Shown piece by piece: positions 41,232-47,918 of a stretch of 47,918 nucleotides of DNA. Where the stretch lies: assembly GCA_000739535.1 (NCBI GenBank), contig DF820476.1:33964-81881 (forward strand), given 5' to 3'. The translations under genes were made by a program, and so were the position numbers. Within the stretch, counting starts at the first letter, position 1. Every line of letters begins with the position of its first letter. Below the pieces are notes generated by a model. The model searched no databases. It worked only from the letters and a program-made list of their open reading frames with translations, and had not been told where the DNA came from. This DNA is from Candidatus Vecturithrix granuli (lineage in GTDB: Bacteria; Moduliflexota; Moduliflexia; Moduliflexales; Moduliflexaceae).

Positions 41232-41833
41232 ATGAAACAGATACAACATCAAGCAATAATCAGGATGATACTGTGGCTATTCATCTGGGATATCCTGATG
41301 TGTACGCGAGTCTATGGGCAAGTATCAACCTATCTTCTCCCCCTGTCAGGGCATGTGTGTCAACATGGTGTACATCCTCAACCGGATGGTGGACCGTTTC
41401 GATGTTTGTCTTTTGTGACGATGCGTTAGGGACGAATATTGGAGTGATTTTAACTGAACCGGGGGCTGGGCCAGGAACGATCCCACTCGGTGAACCCAAA
41501 ACCTGGACATGGCTGACCAACAATCGTTTTTGGCAAGACCCAGAATGGGCAACAGATGTTGTCAATGTTGCCTGGTCGCCGTCGAAAAAATATGTCTATG
41601 TGGCAACATCAAGCATCTATGGGGATGGAGGCGTGTTTCAACTCGACCTGATGCACCGCACATGGAAACGGGTTGTTCCTCCTGCGACATATACATACAG
41701 TGCTCAATTACAAGACGGATATTTGACACGGATTGAGGAAATGAAACTTGACGAGCACGTCCTCACCGTCAACGTATATCGTACTGACGCCACACAAACA
41801 TTGATCGCAACGGAGATGATTCCATATGAATGA
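41232..41833 (+). pseudogene. Secreted protein gene with single-base frameshift
   Basis: GGAGGAGAG lies before the ATG, and the N-terminus (MKQIQHQAIIRMILWLFIWD...VYGQ) is a plausible signal peptide. The first frame stops at 41427-41429; a second frame continues to the TGA at 41831-41833 with DDALGTNIGVILTEPGAGPG, NRFWQDPEWATDVVNVAWSP and YVYVATSSIYGDGGVFQLD, a beta-propeller-like string. One extra T in the run at 41397-41399 would join them as DGGPFSMFVFCDDALG, giving a single protein of about 200 residues. Family not recognised. Either a young pseudogene or a sequencing error. Confidence 0.6.
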
Positions 41834-41962
41834 CAATAGAAGAGAAGACGCGACACATGGGATAACGTCAATGTGACATGCCTGAATCATCCCGTATGGA
41901 ATAACACGTAAATGACGAAGTATAAATATGAGTATGGGGCTAACGATGAGCATGAACAGCGA

Positions 41963-42029
41963 CCAAGAAAGGCAGGCGGGAAAATTGGTTGCTGTCTCTT
42001 CAGGTTTCGGTATCGCCTGCCTTTCTTGG
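41963..42029. repeat. 16-bp perfect inverted repeat
   Basis: CCAAGAAAGGCAGGCG (41963-41978) and CGCCTGCCTTTCTTGG (42014-42029), 35-base loop, between the secreted-protein pseudogene and the transposase-like remnant. May mark an end of the old mobile element. Confidence 0.5.
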
Positions 42030-42718
42030 CGCGTTATGCGCGGCGTTATGTCAGTATCTTAAAGGCTACCAACAGGGCGAGATTGACCAATTGAAGACCC
42101 TCAACTTTTATCAGCCCACCAGCGAATTAGCCGCTGTCTCTTTCACCATCAACAAGAGATTGCCCGATGGTTTCGGGAGCATGCCACCGGACTCTCGGTC
42201 CCCGTCGTCTCGTCCTTGAACCGAGCGATGAAGTGAGTGGTTCAGACGCACGATGCGCGGACGGTGGCCCGACGACTGACGCACATCGTCACGCTTGATG
42301 GGGCGCAACAGGCGGATATCGATTCATGGATCACTCAGACCAAAGCTCGCCTGAGTCATCTCATCCCTGTTCTGCGACAGAATGCCTTTCCCCTGACCAC
42401 CAATGCGATTGAGCGGTTCTTCCGAGCCTTTCAGCGGTTGTATAAATCACGTGGGGATTTCACTCTGTCCACAGTGTGCAACGGGAACTCATGGTGTTTG
42501 TCGTGGTGTATGTCTTCACCATTCAGCCTGGAACGGGGACGGCGCCCATTGAACAGATTCTGCCGCAGGCCAAGCAGATGCCATTGTATACCTTACTCAA
42601 TGATCCGTTCAATCATGGGCTGCTGAACATCTGTCAAGCGAAACATGAGGTAGACTCCATGAATGGTAATTCAGCAGTCCCTTCCGTCACTGGAACGAAC
42701 ATGATAGGAGGAAAGTAA
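41989..42718 (+). pseudogene. Transposase-like remnant
   Basis: A protein is spread over frames: ALCQYLKGYQQGEIDQLKTL, then FHHQQEIARWFREHATGLSV, an in-frame TGA at 42234-42236, QTHDARTVARRLTHIV...FPLTTNAIERFFRAFQRLYKSR, then after a one-base loss in a G run near 42453-42456, GFHSVHSVQRELMVFVVVYV to PFNHGL. The TTNAIERFFRAFQRLYKSRGG block and the KRELMVFVVVYV-type tail look like a DDE transposase, but I cannot name the IS family. Several lesions make it non-functional. It follows the palindrome array and marks the region as an insertion hotspot. Confidence 0.5.
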
Positions 42719-42773
42719 GATGAACGCTCACAAATCGAACAGGTCTTCCTCATAAATTTTTTCTTGACAAAAT

Positions 42774-42802
42774 GCTCTTTGTTTCATTTTCTAAAATATC
42801 GT
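42774..42802 (+). promoter_or_regulatory. Probable promoter of the MalEFG-type operon
   Basis: A consensus TTGACA (42774-42779) and, after 17 bases, TATCGT (42797-42802, 4 of 6). 57 bases before the binding-protein ATG. Confidence 0.45.
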
Positions 42803-42858
42803 TTCGTATTGTGAAATAATAATAATCAAAGACTTCTTAACAAGAGGAGGTAAAAGAT

Positions 42859-44166
42859 ATGATCAAACGCAGTATCCTGTCAATACTCATTCTTGTCGTG
42901 TTGTTTGGACTTCTCGTAGTCGAAGGAGTTGAAGCCAAAACGAAAGTGACAATTTGGTCGGCGTTTCCGGAAATACACGAATATATCGTTGCGGTCGCCA
43001 ATCAGTATATGAAGGAAAATCCAAACATCGAAATCGAGGCCACACTCTATCCTCAGCGTGCGCAGGAAGAAAAGGTAGCTGTCGCTCTGCCGACAGGACA
43101 GGCTGCCGATCTGATCGAATTAGATAAGATGATGCTCTATCCCTATTATGTGGATGGGTATCTGGAACCCCTGACCGGCGATATGGAGACCTGGCTCAAA
43201 GAGAAATTTCCGGCCGATGGCGTTGAAGCTGTCAGAGCCGAAGACGGTAATATCTATTGTTTCCCCTGGTTTGTCAGTTTAAAAGTCATGTTTTATAACA
43301 AGACCTATTTTGAAGAAGCGGGTATCACGAAAACGCCTGACACAATTGATGAAATGATGGAAATGGCGCAGAAACTGGTGAAACGAGATGCGAATAATCA
43401 GGTTACGCGCGCCGGTATAGATTTGAGACTCTCCGGCGGCGGCTTTGGCACGGCCCAGAAGTTCTGGTGCCAGTCCATGATTCCCTATGGCGCGAAAGTG
43501 ATTGAGAAAGTCGGCGACAAATGGCGCGCCGGTTATGACAATGAAGCTGGTTTGAAAGCGATCCAGATGTACTTGAATGCGGTTTATCGCGACAATGTCG
43601 AGAGCTTTGATGTGAAAAGCGATGCCGAAGGATTTGGTTTGGGGCTATCGGCGATGTTCCAGCGCGAATCCTGGGTGGTTGGCTATATGACGCAAAATGC
43701 GCCGGATGTCAAATATGGCGCGTTCTTGATGCCCAAAGGTCCTGGCGGCGACTGGGGAACGGTCGGCAATACGATGGCCTTAGGCGTGAATAAGGCCAGT
43801 AAAAATAAGAAAGAGGCCTTAGATTTTGCGATGTACATGATGAACGATGATAATTCGCGCAAAATGATCGATGAAACCGGTTGGCAGCCTTTCCGTGCGC
43901 ATGTGGATTACAGCGACATCATCAAAAAACATCCGGTGCTGCAAACTTTTGTTGACGGCTTGAGCACCGAAGGCCATCGCGTGTATGACTACGAAAATAT
44001 CCCCCCAATCTCGGAAATCCACAATCGCTTTGCCGAACGCTTGATGCGTTCCTTTAAAATGAAAGAACTGTATGATGATCCGGATCAACTCAAAAAGTTC
44101 ATTCATGAAATGGCTGAAGAAACCAACGAAATTTTGGCTGAATACGATCTGTTAGCTGAAGAATAA
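42859..44166 (+). CDS. Carbohydrate-binding protein of a MalEFG-type importer
   Basis: 435 residues. Signal peptide with lipoprotein-free cleavage (residues 1-26, ending VEA), then a family 1 extracellular solute-binding fold (TKVTIWSAFPEIHEYIVAVANQYMKENPNIEIE, LPTGQAADLIELDKMMLYPY, CFPWFVSLKVMFYNKTYFEEAG, GNTMALGVNKASKNKKEAL). AGAGGAGG precedes the ATG. Such proteins bind oligosaccharides or glycerol-phosphate-like ligands. Given the L-rhamnose isomerase at the end of the operon, rhamnose or a rhamnoside is a reasonable guess, not proven. Confidence 0.93.
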   Translation: MIKRSILSILILVVLFGLLVVEGVEAKTKVTIWSAFPEIHEYIVAVANQYMKENPNIEIEATLYPQRAQEEKVAVALPTGQAADLIELDKMMLYPYYVDGYLEPLTGDMETWLKEKFPADGVEAVRAEDGNIYCFPWFVSLKVMFYNKTYFEEAGITKTPDTIDEMMEMAQKLVKRDANNQVTRAGIDLRLSGGGFGTAQKFWCQSMIPYGAKVIEKVGDKWRAGYDNEAGLKAIQMYLNAVYRDNVESFDVKSDAEGFGLGLSAMFQRESWVVGYMTQNAPDVKYGAFLMPKGPGGDWGTVGNTMALGVNKASKNKKEALDFAMYMMNDDNSRKMIDETGWQPFRAHVDYSDIIKKHPVLQTFVDGLSTEGHRVYDYENIPPISEIHNRFAERLMRSFKMKELYDDPDQLKKFIHEMAEETNEILAEYDLLAEE

Positions 44167-44173
44167 ACTCACC

Positions 44174-44202
44174 CTGGAGGCCGTCGCAGCGATGGCCTCC
44201 AG
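44174..44202 (+). promoter_or_regulatory. Intercistronic hairpin after the binding-protein gene
   Basis: Stem CTGGAGGCC / GGCCTCCAG with an 11-base loop and no T tract, between the binding protein and the first permease. As in other importer operons, it probably protects or partly terminates the message so that binding protein exceeds permease. Confidence 0.6.
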
Positions 44203-44238
44203 CAAATAGCCATATTTCTGAGAGGGTTGGTACTGGTG

Positions 44239-45198
44239 ATGAACGAGCTTGCTGTTCAGGAAACGAAACCCGGCGGCTTTACGTCGTTCTGGTATGGGGT
44301 TCGCGGGAGACCGGGCACTCTGATCCGCGAACAATTAAATTTTTTGTATGCGGTGTTTATTCCGACGATTTCGGCCTTTTTACTGATTCGTGTGATTCCG
44401 ATTGTCGTGATTCTCTTCATGTCATTCACCAATTACACGATCCGGCGGCCGATTTTTCAGTTTGTCTATTTTAAAAATTTTGCCCGCTTGTTTAAAGACC
44501 TGGAATTTATCGCTGCCTTTTGGAATTCCGTTGAATACGTGATTGTCGCCGTCCCGCTTGAGTTAGGGTTGGGATTGTTCTTTGCTCTTCTGCTCTGTCG
44601 TAAAGTCAAGTTTGAATCGCTCTACGAAACGTTTTATTTTATCCCTTACATCCTCCCGATGGTGCCGTCGGCGATTGTGTGGAAATGGTTTTTCAGCCCG
44701 GGAAGCGTTGGTCTGGCGAATTATCTGCTGAATCAGATGGGACTGCCAATGGTTGGCTGGATGAGCCGGCCGGCAATTACCTTGCTTGCCACGATCTGGA
44801 TCCATGTCTGGAAAAATATCGGATTTTTTGTGATCATTTTTCTGGTCGGGTTAAAAAACATTCCCCAGGACTTTCGCGATGCCGCGGCAGTGGATGGCGC
44901 GAACGTCTGGCAAAATATCTGGCATGTAGATTTGCCCTTGCTTAAACCGATTATCCTGTTTGCGACCGTTATGGCGACGATCTGGGCCTGGAGCGCGTTT
45001 ACCGAAGTTTATATTATGACCCAGGGCACCGATATTTCGACCGGAACAGAAATTCAGGTGCTCGTCTCTCGAATTTACCAGGAAGGATTCTTATATTTCA
45101 AAATGGGCTATGCGGCGGCCATTTCCTTTGTGCTGTTTGTCGTCTCATTGCTGTTTGTCGCCGTGCAGTTTATGCTGTTTCGAGAAGCACGCGAGTAA
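44239..45198 (+). CDS. MalF/UgpA-type sugar permease
   Basis: 319 residues. Six predicted membrane helices and the ATPase-contact EAA loop near the C-terminus (FRDAAAVDGANVWQNIWHVDLP). ATG at 44239; an in-frame TTG at 44227 and GTG at 44236 are alternatives, the upstream GAGAGGG being far from all of them. No ATPase gene accompanies it in this operon, so it presumably uses a shared MsmK/UgpC-type ATPase encoded elsewhere. Confidence 0.93.
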   Translation: MNELAVQETKPGGFTSFWYGVRGRPGTLIREQLNFLYAVFIPTISAFLLIRVIPIVVILFMSFTNYTIRRPIFQFVYFKNFARLFKDLEFIAAFWNSVEYVIVAVPLELGLGLFFALLLCRKVKFESLYETFYFIPYILPMVPSAIVWKWFFSPGSVGLANYLLNQMGLPMVGWMSRPAITLLATIWIHVWKNIGFFVIIFLVGLKNIPQDFRDAAAVDGANVWQNIWHVDLPLLKPIILFATVMATIWAWSAFTEVYIMTQGTDISTGTEIQVLVSRIYQEGFLYFKMGYAAAISFVLFVVSLLFVAVQFMLFREARE

Positions 45199-45269
45199 GT
45201 TTGTTTCGGAAATTTTCCCTCATTCCCGCAATAGCTCCAAAAATGAATATATTTTCTTGAGAATACGTT

Positions 45270-46109
45270 ATGAGCCGTTATCGAAAAAAACTGCGATTTT
45301 CGCGCATTGTGCTGCATCTGGTGCTGTTGTGTACCAGTTTATTCATGGTCAGCCCGTTTATCTGGATGTTTCTCACGTCGTTTAAGCCGGATGTGGAAAT
45401 CGTCACGGAAACTCCCAAATTTCTCCCAGATACCTGGGTCGTTGAGCATTACGCCAAACTTCCGCAAAAAGCCCCGTTTTTTCGGTTCTTTCTCAATGGA
45501 ATTCTGGTGTCGTCAGTATCAACGGTGTTTGTGCTGTTCGGCAGCGCCGCGGCCGGCTACATCTTTGCCAAGTATAAATTTCGATCCCTCTCGTTTTTCT
45601 TTTTTCTGATTATCGCCACCATTCTCATTCCGATCCAGACTTACATGATTCCACTCTATTTGTTCCTGAATTGGATGGGCTGGATTAATACCTATCAGGG
45701 TATGATCTTTCCGCTGATTATCATGAGTTCCGGGATTTTTTTTCTGCGCCAGCATATTCGCGGCAGCATCCCGAACGATTTCATTGACGCCGCCCGCATT
45801 GACGGCGCAACCGAGTTTCACATCTTCCGCACAATCATCCTGCCCCTGTCAATTTCTCCGCTGGCCGCGATTTCGATTGTGAACTGGATTTACACCTGGA
45901 GCCTGTTCATCTGGTATTTGATTGTGGCAAACAGCGAGGACATGTTTACGATGGAAGTCGGCCTGATGTATTTTCAACGCGCCTTCAGCGTTGATTACGG
46001 CGGTATTATGGCAGCCTGCATGGCGACGATTGTCCCGGTACTGGTGGTTTTTCTTCTGTTCCGTACTCAGATTATCGAAGGCGTCTCTTTTACCGGCGTG
46101 AAGTATTAA
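45270..46109 (+). CDS. MalG/UgpE-type sugar permease
   Basis: 279 residues, second permease. N-terminal helix LFMVSPFIWMFLTSFKP, EAA loop FIDAARIDGATEFHIFRTIILPL, C-terminal GVSFTGVKY typical of the MalG family. Starts 71 bases after the MalF-type gene. Confidence 0.94.
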   Translation: MSRYRKKLRFSRIVLHLVLLCTSLFMVSPFIWMFLTSFKPDVEIVTETPKFLPDTWVVEHYAKLPQKAPFFRFFLNGILVSSVSTVFVLFGSAAAGYIFAKYKFRSLSFFFFLIIATILIPIQTYMIPLYLFLNWMGWINTYQGMIFPLIIMSSGIFFLRQHIRGSIPNDFIDAARIDGATEFHIFRTIILPLSISPLAAISIVNWIYTWSLFIWYLIVANSEDMFTMEVGLMYFQRAFSVDYGGIMAACMATIVPVLVVFLLFRTQIIEGVSFTGVKY

Positions 46110-46195
46110 AAACCTTGGACAGAAACAAATCCGTTGACTTTTATAGCCTTCCTTCTGATGATGTTAAGAATCTGATCAAAAGTTGTTGAACCTTT

Positions 46196-46228
46196 AAAAA
46201 CCGGATTTCTTCAAGAAACTCGGTTTTT
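46196..46228. repeat. AAACCGGGTTTC-family hairpin
   Basis: AAAAACCGGATTTCTTC / AAGAAACTCGGTTTTT, in the gap between the MalG-type permease and rhaA. It could reduce read-through into rhaA. Confidence 0.6.
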
Positions 46229-46264
46229 CCTGAAAGTTCAGATCCCGTATATTCACCCTAATTT

Positions 46265-46286
46265 GAACGAAATCGTCATTTCGTTC
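46265..46286 (+). promoter_or_regulatory. Dyad before rhaA
   Basis: Perfect arms GAACGAAAT / ATTTCGTTC with a 4-base centre, 25 bases before the ATG and just before TTGACA. Candidate operator or translational hairpin for rhaA. Confidence 0.4.
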
Positions 46287-46311
46287 TTCGTTGACAAGGA
46301 GTGTGCAACCA

Positions 46312-47577
46312 ATGACGTCACAACAGATTGAAACCAGCTATAGCTTTGCAAAGGAACGGTACGCTGCCCTGGGCGTAGATACCGATGCTGTCCTCAAGAA
46401 TTTAGCGGTGATTCCAATTTCATTACACGCCTGGCAGGGCGATGATGTGTGTGGCTTTGAATCGCCGGACGCTCAGTTAACCGGCGGCGGTATTCAGGCG
46501 ATTGGCAATTATCCGGGCAAAGCTCGAACGGCGGCTGAAATGCGGATGGACCTCGATAAAGCCCTGAGTCTGATTCCTGGCTCCCATCGTGTCAATCTGC
46601 AAGCCATTCATGTTGATTCCGACGAAAAAGTCGAACGCAATAACTTCCAACCAAAACATTTTAGCCGTTGGATCGATTGGGCCAAAGAACGCAAATTAGG
46701 ACTTGATTTTAACCCTTCCTATTTTTCGCACCCAAAAGCAGACGCCGGTTTCACCTTGACCAGCACTGATGAAGGGATTCGCCAATTCTGGATTGAGCAT
46801 GGCATCGCTTGCCGCAAAATTGGCGAAGCTTTTGGCAAAGCGTTGGGAACCCCGTGTGTCACAAATATCTGGATTCCAGATGGCTACAAAGATATTCCGG
46901 TGGACCGCAAAGCGCCGCGTGAACGGCTGGTTAATGCACTGGATACTATTTTAGCCGAAAAAATTGATCCGCGATATAACCTGGATGCGGTCGAGAGCAA
47001 ATTATTCGGACTTGGACTGGAATCCTACACCGCCGGGTCCCATGAATTTTATATGGGATACGCTGTCAGCCGCAACCTTCTGCTCTGTTTCGATACCGGG
47101 CATTTTCACCCCACCGAAGTGATTTCCGATAAACTCTCGGCAGTGCTGATGTTTGTGGATCAGGTCTTGCTGCACGTGAGTCGCGGCGTGCGTTGGGATA
47201 GCGATCATGTGCTGATTCTGAGCGACGAACTCCAGGCGTTGGCGCAAGAAATTGTGCGCGGCGAATTTTTGAAGCGCGTGCATATCAGTCTGGACTTCTT
47301 TGACGCCAGCATTAATCGGGTTGCGGCCTGGGTGATCGGCGCGCGCAACATGAGCAAAGCCCTGCTGCTGGCGCTGTTAGAACCTACGGCACAATTACGG
47401 AAATTCGAATTGGACGGCGACTATACCAGCCGCCTGACCATGCTCGAAGAACTCAAAACCCTGCCCTGGGGCGCAGTCTGGGACTATTATTGCCTCACGC
47501 AAAACGTTCCGGCCGGGCATCTGTGGCTGGATGAAATCAAACACTATGAACGAGATGTCCTGTTCAAACGTACATAG
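46312..47577 (+). CDS. rhaA: L-rhamnose isomerase
   Basis: 421 residues, very close in length and wording to the enterobacterial RhaA. Converts L-rhamnose to L-rhamnulose. Family marks: [58 protein letters not shown] and the metal-binding [16 protein letters not shown] and [15 protein letters not shown] precedes the ATG at 46312. Last gene of the importer region. The rhamnulose kinase and aldolase are not beside it. Confidence 0.96.
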   Translation: MTSQQIETSYSFAKERYAALGVDTDAVLKNLAVIPISLHAWQGDDVCGFESPDAQLTGGGIQAIGNYPGKARTAAEMRMDLDKALSLIPGSHRVNLQAIHVDSDEKVERNNFQPKHFSRWIDWAKERKLGLDFNPSYFSHPKADAGFTLTSTDEGIRQFWIEHGIACRKIGEAFGKALGTPCVTNIWIPDGYKDIPVDRKAPRERLVNALDTILAEKIDPRYNLDAVESKLFGLGLESYTAGSHEFYMGYAVSRNLLLCFDTGHFHPTEVISDKLSAVLMFVDQVLLHVSRGVRWDSDHVLILSDELQALAQEIVRGEFLKRVHISLDFFDASINRVAAWVIGARNMSKALLLALLEPTAQLRKFELDGDYTSRLTMLEELKTLPWGAVWDYYCLTQNVPAGHLWLDEIKHYERDVLFKRT

Positions 47578-47584
47578 TGGTCTT

Positions 47585-47676
47585 TCAAGGTTCAACTAAC
47601 GGGTTCGTAGTCCCGCCTTCAGGCGGAAGAACTCGCTAAAGTGAGAACTGCAAACTCATCAACTATAACTTGACAG
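47585..47676. repeat. TACGAACCC-family element
   Basis: GGGTTCGTAGT, CCCGCCTTCAGGCGG and CTCGCTAAAGTGAG hairpins, then TCAACTATAACTTGACAG. The best full copy; compare 3780-3876 and 29536-29611. Confidence 0.7.
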
Positions 47677-47742
47677 ATCATAAGTGGTCTTCACGGAGAT
47701 TGAGAGTGATTTCTCAATAAATTCATAGTTCATAACATTAGA

Positions 47743-47788
47743 CTCTCAGAAGCTGTTTTAATGAAACTTTTAAAACAGCTTCTGAGAG
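47743..47788. repeat. Perfect 18-bp inverted repeat
   Basis: CTCTCAGAAGCTGTTTTA (47743-47760) / TAAAACAGCTTCTGAGAG (47771-47788) with a 10-base loop. No T tract follows, so a terminator is not obvious; it lies about 165 bases after rhaA. Confidence 0.6.
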
Positions 47789-47828
47789 ATATTCATCATT
47801 GACGCTCTGCCTCAACGTTTTATTGTTG

Positions 47829-47918
47829 GGTAGTGGTAAAATGGGAAGTGATGAATGTCGGAACAGTGTCCAGGACACAGGAGTGCGATGAGGTCATCGC
47901 ATCAGGGCAACGCCCTGA
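47829..47918. repeat. Composite repeat cut by the window end
   Basis: A GGTAGTGGTAAAATGGGAAG end (compare 33916) is followed by GGAGTGC and two hairpins, GCGATGAGGTCATCGC and CAGGGCAACGCCCTG, the layout seen at 14-105. The closing GCACTCC should lie outside the window. Confidence 0.6.

Noticed and set aside
1-47918. tRNA, rRNA or riboswitch genes
   Set aside because: I looked for cloverleaf-type and known leader patterns in the gaps and saw none that I could support; the hairpins present are repeats or terminators.

Overview
The window reads as a chromosomal segment of a free-living, Gram-negative-type heterotroph of moderate GC. It carries three complete or near-complete ABC importers (HAAT/Liv-type, RbsABC-type and MalEFG-type), sugar-catabolic enzymes (L-rhamnose isomerase, xylulokinase-type kinase, KDPG-type aldolase), glycogen synthesis (GlgC), and heavy investment in signalling (sigma-54 response regulator, multidomain kinases, GGDEF). 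The mix of fused signalling genes, many uptake systems and dense intergenic palindromic repeats resembles genomes of the candidate phylum KSB3/Modulibacteria. That is an impression from gene style only: there is no rRNA or marker gene here to prove it.

Layout. 1-7.8 kb (minus strand): a signalling cluster of a small membrane-anchored protein, an NtrC-family sigma-54 response regulator, a histidine kinase whose N-terminus is a sugar-importer-type ABC ATPase, a 990-residue protein joining two receiver-like domains to a PEP-synthase/PPDK-like nucleotide-binding domain, and a frameshifted HNH nuclease with a small partner ORF. 7.9-15.1 kb: ilvE, a YbaK-type tRNA-editing protein, and a five-gene liv operon whose LivH has an extra N-terminal domain. 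15.1-19.4 kb: an rbsACB-type sugar importer preceded by a very good sigma-54 (-24/-12) promoter. 19.5-25 kb: secreted esterase, GAF-PAS-GGDEF cyclase, STAS-like protein, DUF4258/DUF2283 pair, xylulokinase. 25-38.5 kb: rhomboid protease, zinc-ribbon protein, KDPG aldolase, GlgC, Ycf46-like AAA ATPase, receiver-PAS-GAF protein, an acetyltransferase fused to a MESH1-type HD hydrolase, DnaJ, VIT-VWA protein, RimI. 38.7-42.8 kb: a DNA methyltransferase with a degenerate SNase-like tail and a YHS protein, followed by a decayed stretch (pstB remnant, a striking array of 16-bp palindromes, a frameshifted secreted protein, a transposase-like remnant). 42.8-47.6 kb: a MalEFG-type importer with L-rhamnose isomerase.

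The most interesting connection is regulatory. The histidine kinase carries the first ATPase half of an RbsA/MglA-type sugar importer, its partner regulator is sigma-54-dependent (GAFTGA loop present), and the only strong sigma-54 promoter I found lies in front of the RbsABC-type sugar importer in the same window. A testable model is a two-component system that senses sugar-importer state by docking a modified importer ATPase on the permease and then controls importer transcription through sigma-54. The domain content and the promoter are seen; the link between them is inference.

The intergenic regions are crowded with several families of inverted-repeat elements (AAACCGGGTTTC hairpins, GGAGTGGC-ended palindromes, TACGAACCC elements, GGTAGTGG-ended elements, TTCGGACAG and TCGGAAATAA elements with terminal inverted repeats). 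Some reach into genes and supply termini of ORFs.
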